Positions 25,273 through 33,832 of a stretch of 64,000 bases of DNA are shown here, piece after piece; position 1 is the first letter of the stretch; the number at the start of each line of letters is the position of its first letter. The notes below the pieces were generated by a model. That model had not been told where the DNA came from. It did no database searches and worked only from the letters and a program-made list of their open reading frames with translations. Source of the DNA: JAVBOW01 sp031550125 (lineage in GTDB: Bacteria > Bacteroidota > Bacteroidia > Bacteroidales > Rikenellaceae); contig JAVBOW010000005.1 of the NCBI GenBank assembly GCA_031550125.1, positions 56,704 to 120,703 of the forward strand, in the 5' to 3' direction. The translations under genes were made by a program, and so were the position numbers.

Positions 25273-25995
25273 GTGAAATATTTAGGCCGCCTGATACTTT
25301 ACGCGATGATATTTTTCGCCACACTCTCGGTGAGTTACGTGGCGCTTTTGGCGTTCGTACCCGTTACCGTCACCCCTTTGAAGATAGTCAAACTTTTCGA
25401 GAATTCCCCGCGCGAGCCTTTTCGCGTACGTTCGCAGTGGGTACGCATGGGCAATATCAGCTCGGCGATGGTGAAAGCGGTGGTGGCCACCGAAGACAAT
25501 TTTTTTCCCGTACACAACGGATTCGACTGGAAGGCCATCGAGAAAGCCCTTGAAGGCAATCGCCGGGGCCGTCGCCTGCGCGGCGGAAGCGGCATAAGCC
25601 AGCAGACGGCCAAAAACGTCTTCTGTTACCCCTCGCGTACGTGGACGCGCAAAGGTTTCGAAACCTACTATACTTTCCTGATAGAGGCTCTGTGGAGCAA
25701 GCGCCGCATAATGGAGGTTTACCTCAATGTCATAGAGACGGGACCCAACGTCTACGGCGTGGAGGCCCCCGCCAAACTTTATTATAAGAAAAAGGCCCGC
25801 GACCTTAACGTCTACGAAGCCTCCATGATAGCCACCGTGCTGCCCAATCCCATAAGGATGCGCCTTGCAGCTCCGTCGTCATATATGGTGGGGCGGGCGG
25901 CCAACGTCCGCAGCGTCATGCGCAAACTGCCCGCGGTGGATTTCGACGACGTATCGGAATACGAGAAACTGTACGAAAAATATCTTGCCGAATAG
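25273..25995 (+). CDS. mtgA: Monofunctional peptidoglycan glycosyltransferase
   Basis: A family GT51 enzyme that polymerises lipid II into glycan strands at the inner membrane. From GTG 25273 it has 240 residues: one N-terminal membrane anchor (LILYAMIFFATLSVSYVALL) and the glycosyltransferase domain with ATEDNFFPVHNGFDWKAI (catalytic Glu), GGSGISQQTAKN and KRRIMEVYLNVIETG. No transpeptidase domain is present. I prefer GTG 25273 because a -7 box lies at 25236-25243 and the anchor then starts four residues in. The alternative is ATG 25222, adding 17 residues. Divergent from nifJ. Confidence 0.88.
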   Translation: MKYLGRLILYAMIFFATLSVSYVALLAFVPVTVTPLKIVKLFENSPREPFRVRSQWVRMGNISSAMVKAVVATEDNFFPVHNGFDWKAIEKALEGNRRGRRLRGGSGISQQTAKNVFCYPSRTWTRKGFETYYTFLIEALWSKRRIMEVYLNVIETGPNVYGVEAPAKLYYKKKARDLNVYEASMIATVLPNPIRMRLAAPSSYMVGRAANVRSVMRKLPAVDFDDVSEYEKLYEKYLAE

Positions 25996-26110
25996 CCGAC
26001 GCCGCGCATGGCCTCGGGGAACACGCTTTAGTATGGATTTAGCTCCTAAAAGCGGGGTAACGATGCCAAAGTGGCGGCCAGATGGCTTTCAAGATCGTGG
26101 ACGGAAAAAT

Positions 26111-26575
26111 TCAAACGGATCCCCGTATTGCCCCGGAGTAGATGAGCCTCACTGTTTTGCCGCTGCTCAGGCGCACGTCCGCCTTCATGAGTATCGACGT
26201 ATCGGCCGATCGTCCAACCTCCATGAATCCTGCGGCGATCCTGTCCGCTGCCCGGCCCGGAGGCGTGTAGCCGCCGGTGATGGTCATGTCGGACTCATCT
26301 CCCTCGATGTCGAATTCGTAGCGCCCGGTGGCGAGGATGCGGGTTTCGGGATCGGCCGTCCGGGCCGTTATTTCCAGGATGGAACCGTCCTTGAGACTTA
26401 GCGTCAGTACTATCGAATTTGTCTGGCCCTGTCCGGCCTCATGGTAAGACTGTTCGGCCGAAGCCACGTCTCCAGTGCCGTACTCCACTATAGGGACGCC
26501 ACCGCCGTTTTTGCCGCACGAGAGCAACGTAATGCATGCGAACAGCGCCACCAATATTTTATCGATCGATCCCAT
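26111..26575 (-). CDS. Hypothetical lipoprotein
   Basis: The protein has 154 residues with a lipoprotein signal (ALFACITLLSCGKNGGG, Cys at residue 20) and a mature part predicted to be mostly beta strands (NSIVLTLSLKDGSILEITAR). I do not recognise the family. Similar small lipoproteins in Bacteroidales are often placed in the outer-membrane inner leaflet. It lies 39 bases downstream of folD on the same strand and may be co-transcribed with it. Confidence 0.6.
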   Translation of the reverse strand: MGSIDKILVALFACITLLSCGKNGGGVPIVEYGTGDVASAEQSYHEAGQGQTNSIVLTLSLKDGSILEITARTADPETRILATGRYEFDIEGDESDMTITGGYTPPGRAADRIAAGFMEVGRSADTSILMKADVRLSSGKTVRLIYSGAIRGSV

Positions 26576-26614
26576 ACCGTGATAACGCCGCCGGGCGGGC
26601 GCTTATTGCCGGCT

Positions 26615-27490
26615 TTAACCGTAAATTTCTTTTTTGGCCGCCTTCAGCGTGTTTTGCATCAGCGAGATGATGGTCATGGGGCCTACGCCTCCCGGGACTG
26701 GCGTAATGTAGCTGCACAGCGGGGCCACCTCGTCGTATTTGACGTCGCCCAGCAGTTTCCATCCGCTTTTGGTTTTGTCGCTTGCCACGCGGGTTATGCC
26801 CACGTCTATGACCACCGCGCCCGGTTTTATCATGTCGGCCGTGACGAACTCGGCCATGCCCAGCGCCGCTATGACTATGTCGGCCGAGGCCACTATGTCC
26901 CGCAGGTTGCGGGTACGGCTGTGGCATATGGTTACGGTGCAGTCCCACCCCTTCTGCGATAGCAGGTTGGCTATGGGGCGGCCCACTATGTTGCTGCGGC
27001 CTATCACGGCGCAGTGTTTGCCCGCGGTCTCTATGTTGTAGAATCTGAGCAGGGCGAGTATGCCGTCCGGAGTGGCCGAGATGTAAGCCGGAAGTCCCGA
27101 ACACATACGTCCCACGTTTATGGGATGGAAGCCGTCCACGTCTTTCTCGGGGGCGATCGCCTCTATCACTTTCTGCTCGGAGATATGCTTGGGAAGGGGC
27201 AGTTGCACTATGAAGCCGTCCACGCCGGGATCGGCGTTCAGGCGGGCTATATGTTCCAGCAGCTCACGCTCCGAGGTCTGCTCGGGCAGGCGCAGAACCG
27301 TGGACCGGAAACCCACCTCGCCGCAGCACTTCTCCTTGTGGCCTACATAGGTCTGGCTGGCGCCGTCTTCACCCACGAGGATCGCCACAAGGTGCGGCGC
27401 CCTTCCTCCGGCGGCGACCATGGCCTCTACCTGGCCCGCTATTTGGCGGCGTAATGCGGCCGCAACCTCTTTCCCGTCTATAATAGTCAT
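26615..27490 (-). CDS. folD: Bifunctional methylenetetrahydrofolate dehydrogenase/cyclohydrolase
   Basis: The protein has 291 residues. FolD converts 5,10-methylene-THF to 10-formyl-THF using NADP. Signatures seen are YVGHKEKCCGEVGF (catalytic YxxxK with K in GHKEK), VDGFIVQLPLPKH, CAVIGRSNIVGRPIANLL and the C-terminal PVPGGVGPMTI. It starts 11 bases after the ffh stop on the same strand, so the two are likely co-transcribed. It supplies one-carbon units for purines and formyl-Met. Confidence 0.96.
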   Translation of the reverse strand: MTIIDGKEVAAALRRQIAGQVEAMVAAGGRAPHLVAILVGEDGASQTYVGHKEKCCGEVGFRSTVLRLPEQTSERELLEHIARLNADPGVDGFIVQLPLPKHISEQKVIEAIAPEKDVDGFHPINVGRMCSGLPAYISATPDGILALLRFYNIETAGKHCAVIGRSNIVGRPIANLLSQKGWDCTVTICHSRTRNLRDIVASADIVIAALGMAEFVTADMIKPGAVVIDVGITRVASDKTKSGWKLLGDVKYDEVAPLCSYITPVPGGVGPMTIISLMQNTLKAAKKEIYG

Positions 27491-27501
27491 ATCCGTATGT
27501 T

Positions 27502-28815
27502 TTATCTGCGCCTCATCGCAGGCACGCCGCCTTTGGCCACCATGCCCATCATCTTGCGCATATCCTCGAACTGCTTGAGCAGTTTATTCACCTCGGCTGG
27601 CGTTACGCCGCTGCCTTTGGCAATGCGGTTCTTGCGCGAACCGTTTATCTGCGACGGGTTGGCCCTCTCGTATGGGGTCATGGAGTGTATTATAGCCTCG
27701 GTCTGTTTGAATACGTCGTCGCTTATGTCTATGTTTTTAAGTGCTTTGCCTACGCCGGGGATCATCGAGGCCAGATCTTTGAAATTGCCCATCTTTTTGA
27801 TCTGTGCTATCTGCGTCATGAAATCGTTGAAGTCGAACTGATCCTTCACCAGTTTTTTCTTCAGGCGGCGGGCCTCCTCCTCGTCGTATTGCTCCTGGGC
27901 CCTCTCTACGAGCGACACCACGTCGCCCATGCCCAGTATGCGGTCGGCCATGCGTTCGGGATGGAATACCTGCAGGGCATCCATCTTCTCTCCCATGCTC
28001 ATGAATTTTATGGGCTTGTCCACCACCGAGCGGATGGAGATAGCCGCCCCGCCGCGTGTGTCGCCGTCGAGCTTTGTCAGCACGACGCCGTCGAAATCGA
28101 GCCTCTGGTTAAATTCGCGGGCGGTGTTTACCGCGTCCTGGCCGGTCATCGAGTCCACCACAAAGAGTATCTCCGACGGTTTGACAGCCTTTTTGATCGC
28201 CTCTATCTCGCGCATCATGGCCTCGTCCACGGCAAGGCGTCCTGCCGTATCGACTATAACCGTATTTAGTCCTTTCGACCGCGCATACTTCACCGCGTTT
28301 TCTGCTATCTGCACCGGGTTGTTGTTACCCTCTTCGGTGTAGACCTCCACGCCTACCTGTTCGCCGAGTATCTTCAGCTGTTCGATGGCCGCCGGACGGT
28401 AGACGTCGCCGGCGACAAGCAACACGCCGCGCCCGCGCTTGGATTTGATGGTCGAAGCCAGCTTGCCCGAAAAGGTGGTTTTGCCCGACCCCTGCAAACC
28501 GGCTATAAGCACGACGGCCGGATTGCCGTCCAGCTTTATGTCCGTAGCCGTGCCGCCCATGAGCGCCGCCAGTTCGTCGCGCACGATTTTGGTCATCATC
28601 TGGCCGGGCTTGACGGCCTTCAGAACGTCGGCGCCGAGGGCTTTTTGCTTGACGTCGTCGGTAAATGTCTTAGCCACCTTATAGTTGACGTCGGCATCTA
28701 TGAGCGCCCTGCGTATCTCTTTGAGCGTTTCGGCGACGTTGATCTCGGTGATGCGGCCCTCGCCCTTAAGTATCTTGAACGACCGCTCAAGCTTATCCGT
28801 TAAATTTTCAAACAT
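27502..28815 (-). CDS. ffh: Signal recognition particle GTPase
   Basis: The protein has 437 residues with N-, G- and M-domains. G motifs are GLQGSGKTTFSGKLA (P-loop), DTAGRLAVDEAMM and TKLDGDTRGGAAISI. The C-terminal M-domain contains the methionine-rich SRP-RNA and signal-binding part, ending GMVAKGGVPAMRRR. Ffh with 4.5S RNA targets inner-membrane proteins to FtsY/SecYEG. The upstream -7-like box at 28833-28840 fits its ATG. No SRP RNA gene was recognised in the window. Confidence 0.97.
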   Translation of the reverse strand: MFENLTDKLERSFKILKGEGRITEINVAETLKEIRRALIDADVNYKVAKTFTDDVKQKALGADVLKAVKPGQMMTKIVRDELAALMGGTATDIKLDGNPAVVLIAGLQGSGKTTFSGKLASTIKSKRGRGVLLVAGDVYRPAAIEQLKILGEQVGVEVYTEEGNNNPVQIAENAVKYARSKGLNTVIVDTAGRLAVDEAMMREIEAIKKAVKPSEILFVVDSMTGQDAVNTAREFNQRLDFDGVVLTKLDGDTRGGAAISIRSVVDKPIKFMSMGEKMDALQVFHPERMADRILGMGDVVSLVERAQEQYDEEEARRLKKKLVKDQFDFNDFMTQIAQIKKMGNFKDLASMIPGVGKALKNIDISDDVFKQTEAIIHSMTPYERANPSQINGSRKNRIAKGSGVTPAEVNKLLKQFEDMRKMMGMVAKGGVPAMRRR

Positions 28816-28832
28816 TTCCCGTGGATTTTCGG

Positions 28833-28840
28833 CAAAGATA
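28833..28840 (-). promoter_or_regulatory. Candidate -7 box of ffh-folD
   Basis: TATCTTTG on the minus strand, 17 bases before the ffh ATG at 28815. The -33 element is unclear. Confidence 0.5.
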
Positions 28841-28932
28841 ATATCTATACTCCTCTCATGGAAGAGGCAACCGGATAACTTTTATCAAAAACGGCATTTT
28901 TCTTATCCGGACTCAGGCATGCACCCATAAAA

Positions 28933-28975
28933 GAAGGGCGCATTGCCGGTTGCTGACCGGTGCAATGCGCCCTTC
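28933..28975 (-). terminator. Terminator of the methylmalonyl-CoA decarboxylase operon
   Basis: GAAGGGCGCATTGCCGG pairs with CCGGTGCAATGCGCCCTTC (one bulge). On the minus strand the hairpin is followed by TTTTAT. It lies 20 bases after the oadB stop. Confidence 0.85.
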
Positions 28976-28995
28976 GTCTTTCAGGAACAGCCTCT

Positions 28996-30171
28996 CTATC
29001 CGAGGAATCCGAGGAGTACGCCCGCCGCTACGGCGCTTCCTATCACCCCGGCCACGTTGGGACCCATGGCGTGCATGAGCAGGTAGTTGTTCTTGTCGTA
29101 CTTTATGCCTATGTCCTGCGATACCCGGGCGGCCAATGGTACGGCCGACACTCCGGCGTTGCCTATCAGCGGATTTATCTTTCCGTCTTTGGGCAGGAAT
29201 AGATTCATCAGCTTGACGAATCCCACGCCCGAGGCCGTGGCCACGAAGAACGAGCATGCGCCTATGAAGAACACGCCAACGGATTTCGGCGTAAGGAACG
29301 TGGTGGCTTGGGTGGAGGCTCCCACCGTCAGTCCTATCAGTATGGTCACTATGTCTATCATGGGACCGCTGGCCGTAGTGGCAAGGCGTTTGACCACCTG
29401 GCTCTCCTTAAGCAGGTTGCCCAGAAACAGCATGCCCAGAAGCGGCAGGGCGGCCGGGACGAGGAACGCCGTGAAGAGTAACCCGATTATAGGGAAGAGA
29501 ATCTTTTCGGTCTGCGACACGGGACGCATGGTCTTCATTTTTATCAGCCTTTCTTTCTGGGTGGTGAGCAGCCTCATCACCGGAGGTTGGATCACAGGCA
29601 CGAGGGCCATGTAGGAGTAGGCCGATATGGCTACGGCTCCCATGAGGTCGGGCGAGAGTTTGCTCGACAGGAAGATGGCCGTGGGGCCGTCGGCTCCGCC
29701 GATGATGCCTATCGAGGCGGCCTCGGCGGCGGTGAATCCCAACGCCAGAGCGCCCATGTAGGCGGCGAAGATGCCGAATTGCGCCGAAGCGCCCACCAGC
29801 ATCAGCTTGGGGTTGGAGATTAGCGAGGTGAAGTCTGTCATGGCTCCTATGCCGAGGAATATCAGCGGCGGGTAGATGCCGCGCGACACCCCGAAATAGA
29901 GGTAGTTGAGTACCGATCCGTCTTCATAGACGCCTATTTCGAAGCCGGGGAAGAAGGGTATGTTGCCCACTATTATGCCGAACCCTATGGGTACCAGCAA
30001 CATCGGTTCGAATCCTTTGGCTATGGCCAGGTATATGAACAGCATCCCGAAGAGGATCATCGCAACGTGTCCCCACGTGATGTTGGCAAAGCCGGTGAAT
30101 TCTACGAACTTCAGCAGGTTCTCGCCCAGGAATGAGCCGAATCCCCCGCCGGATAACAATGCCGCCACCAT
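28996..30171 (-). CDS. oadB: Sodium-pumping decarboxylase beta subunit
   Basis: The protein has 391 residues, highly hydrophobic with about nine or more membrane segments. Family signatures are GIIGGADGPTAIFLSSKLSP (conserved Asp in GGADGPT) and GNAGVSAVPLAARVSQ near the C-terminus. The beta subunit decarboxylates carboxybiotin and couples it to outward Na+ transport. In this operon the alpha, gamma-like and biotin-carrier genes are upstream and an epimerase is first, so the complex is most likely methylmalonyl-CoA decarboxylase. It starts 2 bases after the biotin-carrier stop. Confidence 0.95.
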   Translation of the reverse strand: MVAALLSGGGFGSFLGENLLKFVEFTGFANITWGHVAMILFGMLFIYLAIAKGFEPMLLVPIGFGIIVGNIPFFPGFEIGVYEDGSVLNYLYFGVSRGIYPPLIFLGIGAMTDFTSLISNPKLMLVGASAQFGIFAAYMGALALGFTAAEAASIGIIGGADGPTAIFLSSKLSPDLMGAVAISAYSYMALVPVIQPPVMRLLTTQKERLIKMKTMRPVSQTEKILFPIIGLLFTAFLVPAALPLLGMLFLGNLLKESQVVKRLATTASGPMIDIVTILIGLTVGASTQATTFLTPKSVGVFFIGACSFFVATASGVGFVKLMNLFLPKDGKINPLIGNAGVSAVPLAARVSQDIGIKYDKNNYLLMHAMGPNVAGVIGSAVAAGVLLGFLG

Positions 30172-30173
30172 AG

Positions 30174-30611
30174 CTATTCGATAGTTAGAAGCACGTCGCC
30201 CTCGAGTACCGAGTCGCCTTTACGTACGTTTATGGTTTTGACCACTCCGTCGCGGTCGGAGTCGATGTTGTTTTCCATATTCATGGCTTCCAGCACCAGC
30301 AGGCGCTGGCCTACCTTTACGCTTTGGCCCGATTCCACCATCATGTTGAGGATGACGCCGGGAAGAGGGCTTTTCACCGAGTTGCTTGTGGAAGCGCCGG
30401 GACTGGCCGTCCGCGCTACGGCGGGGTGGGCGTCGGTGGGAACCACGGCGGGGGTTGCCGGCGTGGCCTTGGGCGCTTTCACCTGGGCCGTGCCTTCCAG
30501 TTCGACTGTATAGGGTACGTCGTTTACCGTAACTTCGGCCTGGGTGTCCTCGAGGCTGTTTATCGTTACGGAATAGTCGTTGCCGTTGATTTTGAACTTA
30601 TAAACTTTCAT
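30174..30611 (-). CDS. Biotin carboxyl-carrier subunit with Asn at the biotinylation position
   Basis: The protein has 145 residues: an N-terminal beta domain, a Pro/Ala/Thr linker (about 48-75) and a C-terminal biotinyl domain (SPLPGVILNMMVESGQSVKV, then RLLVLEAMNMENN). Canonical biotinyl domains have EAMKM, with biotin on Lys. Here the codon at 30279-30281 reads AAT, Asn111. One base change from AAA explains it. Without Lys the subunit should not carry biotin and the pump would fail, so this is either a sequence error, a real loss, or compensated by another carrier. It overlaps the LTD-OadG gene by 4 bases. Confidence 0.88.
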   Translation of the reverse strand: MKVYKFKINGNDYSVTINSLEDTQAEVTVNDVPYTVELEGTAQVKAPKATPATPAVVPTDAHPAVARTASPGASTSNSVKSPLPGVILNMMVESGQSVKVGQRLLVLEAMNMENNIDSDRDGVVKTINVRKGDSVLEGDVLLTIE

Positions 30612-31576
30612 CTCTTACTTTTTTTGCTGGGTGAAACGGGTCTTGCCGGGGCGTGGTTCCTTTCCGGCATCTGGCGCAGGCCGTAAAGTTTTGAACTCCA
30701 TGGGGAGTAGGCCCTGGTTACTTTGTTGATGGTGAGTACGGTGGCCTGCTTGTCGTGCAATTCGCTCTGGAACTGGTGCAGGGCCATGGCTATGGCGGCT
30801 ATCTCCGCCTCGCCGCTGAAACTGCGGGCGGCGGGCGATACCAGCTCGCCCTCTTTGGTGGCGTAGCGCATCTTGCGCGCGGCTATGCCGCTCATAAGCT
30901 TGCCCAGAAGGGCGAATAACAGGTAAAGGATAAGCAGTGCGGTGAAAACCACACACATGGCTGTAATGGCCATCAGGTAGCCGTGCGGATCCCTCTGGCG
31001 GAACAGCTCGTGTTGCGGGATGGGATCGGACATCTCGTTGGTGGCCAGCGGAGTAGTGCGCGACAACTTGCCGAAGGCAAGCTCGTCTCGGCCCGTGGTT
31101 TCGTTATGCACTGTCTCGTAACCCATCGACACGTCCGGTTGCTGGTCGGCCACGTCGTAGGTCACCTGGCTTATGGGCGTACCCTGGCTGCTGGCGTCGG
31201 TGAGGGCTATGTATCCCGTCCTGTCGAGCGTGAAGTTGGTGTGGAAAGTGCCTTTGGTAGCCGTGCCTTCGCAAAAGAAGACCAGGTAGCCCTGCGGCTC
31301 TATCACCGTGCGGGAGTCGTGCGGAGGGATGCGATAGGTCATTTCCGGGTTGCGCTTGCCGGTAGGGTCTATCGAGAGGTAGCACCCGGCCACATCCACC
31401 TTGGAGTGTCCGGTGTTGTACAGCTCCACCCAGCCGACGCGGTTGCCGTAGTCGTCCTCGAGGTTGGTCTGGTTGAAGACCATGAATTCGTTTATCCTTA
31501 TATCCTTAATCCCCTGGGCGAATATTGCGCCCGGGCAGAGCAGGGAGAGGATAACGGCCGTTAAAAACTTTCTCAT
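30608..31576 (-). CDS. Lamin-tail domain / OadG-like gamma subunit fusion
   Basis: The protein has 322 residues: signal peptide (MRKFLTAVILSLLCPGAIFA), an exported lamin-tail (LTD) beta-sandwich (IRINEFMVFNQTN, GWVELYNTGHSKVDVAGCYL, YLVFFCEGTATKG, about 24-150), a single membrane helix (about 200-226, VVFTALLILYLLFALLGKLM) and a cytoplasmic tail. The last part occupies the place of the OadG gamma subunit that scaffolds alpha to beta in Na+-pumping decarboxylases. Known gamma subunits are small; the LTD extension faces outward and its partner is unknown. It sits 4 bases after mmdA. Confidence 0.8.
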   Translation of the reverse strand: MRKFLTAVILSLLCPGAIFAQGIKDIRINEFMVFNQTNLEDDYGNRVGWVELYNTGHSKVDVAGCYLSIDPTGKRNPEMTYRIPPHDSRTVIEPQGYLVFFCEGTATKGTFHTNFTLDRTGYIALTDASSQGTPISQVTYDVADQQPDVSMGYETVHNETTGRDELAFGKLSRTTPLATNEMSDPIPQHELFRQRDPHGYLMAITAMCVVFTALLILYLLFALLGKLMSGIAARKMRYATKEGELVSPAARSFSGEAEIAAIAMALHQFQSELHDKQATVLTINKVTRAYSPWSSKLYGLRQMPERNHAPARPVSPSKKSKR

Positions 31577-31580
31577 GGCG

Positions 31581-33143
31581 CTACAATGGAATGTTGGTGT
31601 GTTTCTTGGCCGGGTTCGACAGCTTTTTGGTGGCCAGCGACTGCAGGGCGCGGATTATGCGGAAGCGCGTGTTGCGCGGCTCTATCACGTCGTCCACGTA
31701 GCCGAATTTGGCCGCCACATAGGGATTGGCGAACTTTTCGCGGTATTCATTCTCCTTTTCGGCTATGAACGCAGCCTTCTTCTCTGGATCCTCTATTGCG
31801 GCTATCTCTTTCGAAGACAGGACTTCGGTGGCCCCCTGCGGTCCCATGACGGCGATCTCGCCCGTAGGCCACGAATAGTTGATGTCTCCGCGCAGGTGCT
31901 TGGAACTCATCACGCAGTACGCCCCGCCGTAAGCCTTGCGCAGGATGACGGTCACTTTTGGAACCGTGGCCTCTCCGTAGGCGAACAGCAGTTTGGCGCC
32001 GTGGATGATTATGCCGCCGTATTCCTGGGCTGTCCCGGGAAGGAATCCCGGTACGTCCACCAGCGTCACGATGGGGATGTTGAAGGCGTCGCAGAAGCGC
32101 ACGAAACGCGCGGCCTTGCGTGAGGCGTTTATGTCCAGCACGCCGGCCAGATATTTGGGCTGGTTGGCTATGATGCCTACGCTCTGGCCGTTGAAACGGG
32201 CGAAGCCCGTTACGATATTGGGGGCGAAGAGCGCCTGCGATTCGAGGAATTCGCCTTTGTCGACTATGGCGCGGATCACGTCAAGCACGTCGTAGGGCTT
32301 GTTGGGATTGTCGGGAACGATCTCGTTCAGGGCGTCCTCCAGGCGGTCGATGTCGTCGGTGCAGACAGCCATCGGCGCGTCTTCCATGTTATTCTGAGGC
32401 AGGTAGCTTATCAGCTTGCGTAGCGTGGCTATGCCCTCCTGCTCGGTGTCGGCCACAAAGTGAGCCACGCCGCTCTTGGCCGCGTGTATGGAGGCCCCTC
32501 CGAGCTGCTCTTGTGTAACCTCCTCTCCCGTAACGGTTTTTACTACTTTGGGCCCGGTGACGAACATGTAGCTCGATCCTCGGCTCATGAGGATGAAGTC
32601 CGTTAGGGCGGGCGAGTAGACAGCGCCGCCGGCGCAGGGGCCGAAGATGGCCGATATTTGCGGGATGACGCCCGAAGCCATGATGTTGCGCTGGAATATC
32701 TCGGTGTAGCCGCTCAGGGAGTTGACCCCCTCCTGGATACGCGCGCCGCCCGAATCGTTGATACCGATCAGCGGGGCGCCGTTCTTCATGGCCATATCCA
32801 TCACCTTGCATATCTTGGCTGCGAAAGTTTCCGAAAGCGAACCGCCGAAGACGGTGAAGTCCTGGGAGAAGACATAGACCAGGCGTCCGTCGATGGTGCC
32901 GTAACCCGTCACCACGCCGTCGCCGAAGTAGCGCTCCTTCTCCATGCCGAAGTCGGTGCAGCGGTGCGTGACGAACATATCGAACTCCTCGAAGGAGTCC
33001 TCGTCGAGCAGCATCTCTATGCGTTCGCGGGCCGTGTATTTGCCCTTGGCGTGCTGCGAGTCGATGCGCTTCTGGCCGCCGCCGAGGCTGGCCGCTTCAC
33101 GCAACTTTATGAGTTCCTGTATTTTTTGCGCGTTGGTGCTCAT
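31581..33143 (-). CDS. mmdA: Methylmalonyl-CoA decarboxylase alpha (carboxyltransferase) subunit
   Basis: The protein has 520 residues of the acyl-CoA carboxylase beta/transcarboxylase family with two crotonase-like halves. Typical motifs are DGVVTGYGTIDGRLVYVFSQ, GINDSGGARIQEGVNSLSGY, GPCAGGAVYSPALTDF and the second-half VDVPGFLPGTAQEYGGII. It transfers the carboxyl from (S)-methylmalonyl-CoA to the biotin carrier, making propionyl-CoA. Propionyl-CoA carboxylase is a formal alternative, but no biotin carboxylase gene is near and oadB is. It starts 2 bases after the epimerase stop. Confidence 0.93.
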   Translation of the reverse strand: MSTNAQKIQELIKLREAASLGGGQKRIDSQHAKGKYTARERIEMLLDEDSFEEFDMFVTHRCTDFGMEKERYFGDGVVTGYGTIDGRLVYVFSQDFTVFGGSLSETFAAKICKVMDMAMKNGAPLIGINDSGGARIQEGVNSLSGYTEIFQRNIMASGVIPQISAIFGPCAGGAVYSPALTDFILMSRGSSYMFVTGPKVVKTVTGEEVTQEQLGGASIHAAKSGVAHFVADTEQEGIATLRKLISYLPQNNMEDAPMAVCTDDIDRLEDALNEIVPDNPNKPYDVLDVIRAIVDKGEFLESQALFAPNIVTGFARFNGQSVGIIANQPKYLAGVLDINASRKAARFVRFCDAFNIPIVTLVDVPGFLPGTAQEYGGIIIHGAKLLFAYGEATVPKVTVILRKAYGGAYCVMSSKHLRGDINYSWPTGEIAVMGPQGATEVLSSKEIAAIEDPEKKAAFIAEKENEYREKFANPYVAAKFGYVDDVIEPRNTRFRIIRALQSLATKKLSNPAKKHTNIPL

Positions 33144-33145
33144 GG

Positions 33146-33559
33146 CTATTTCTTGTTTTTATCTTCGCACAGTTCGGTAAGCACGCCGCCGGTGAATTTC
33201 GGGTGCATGAAAGCTATCGAGAGGCCCTCTGCGCCCTGGCGCGGAGCTTTGTCTATCAGTTGCACACCCGCGGCCTCGGCGTCGGCCAGCGCTCCCTCTA
33301 TATTGTCCACCGCAAAGGCCATGTGGTGTATGCCGGGACCTTTCTTCTCGATGAATTTGGCTATGGTACTCTCCTCGGAGGTGGGTTCCAGAAGCTCTAT
33401 CTTGGTTTGTCCAACCATGAAGAAGGCCGTTTTTACCTTTTGGTCGGCAACCTCCTCGACGTTGTAACACTTCAGGCCCAGGACTTTTTCCCAGTAGGGA
33501 ATGGCATCGGCTATCGAAGCGACAGCAATGCCGATGTGTTCGATGTGGTTTACTTTCAT
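33146..33559 (-). CDS. mce: Methylmalonyl-CoA epimerase
   Basis: The protein has 137 residues of the glyoxalase/VOC fold. Motifs are HIEHIGIAVASIADAIPYWE (metal His), LLEPTSEESTIAKFIEKKGP and HHMAFAVDNIEGAL. It interconverts the R and S forms of methylmalonyl-CoA, linking B12-dependent mutase to decarboxylation. It is the first gene of the five-gene minus-strand operon; MeaB, the mutase chaperone, is divergent. The mutase genes themselves are not in the window. Confidence 0.95.
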   Translation of the reverse strand: MKVNHIEHIGIAVASIADAIPYWEKVLGLKCYNVEEVADQKVKTAFFMVGQTKIELLEPTSEESTIAKFIEKKGPGIHHMAFAVDNIEGALADAEAAGVQLIDKAPRQGAEGLSIAFMHPKFTGGVLTELCEDKNKK

Positions 33560-33625
33560 TGTGGTTGTTTTTTATGGTTTTTTATGATTTTTTCGCAATT
33601 TCCAGGGCTTCCGACGCCAATTCTA

Positions 33626-33633
33626 CAAAGGTA
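33626..33633 (-). promoter_or_regulatory. Candidate -7 box of the decarboxylase operon
   Basis: TACCTTTG on the minus strand, 66 bases before the epimerase ATG at 33559. No clear -33 TTTG. Confidence 0.45.
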
Positions 33634-33806
33634 GGAGATATATTTTTAATTCTTAAGAAATTTTCAAAATATTTTTTCACTCCGCTCCGGTTGCGGTCGC
33701 GCGGGCGGTTTTGCGGAAAAGTCCGGGATCCGCCCCTGTTTTCCTGCAAAATTATTTAATGCGCGTCTCCGAATGATTTTGAAGGGTATTTTAAACGGAT
33801 TCTTAC

Positions 33807-33814
33807 TATATTTG
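33807..33814 (+). promoter_or_regulatory. -7 box of the thioredoxin-like gene and meaB
   Basis: TATATTTG followed by CGG, 18 bases before the ATG at 33833. It supports that start over the in-frame ATG at 33773. Confidence 0.55.
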
Positions 33815-33832
33815 CGGATAAATCGGAAGGCC

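Noticed and set aside
31581..33143. Propionyl-CoA carboxylase beta instead of decarboxylase alpha
   Set aside because: No biotin carboxylase gene is present and the operon contains oadB and an OadG-like subunit, so decarboxylation is the better reading.
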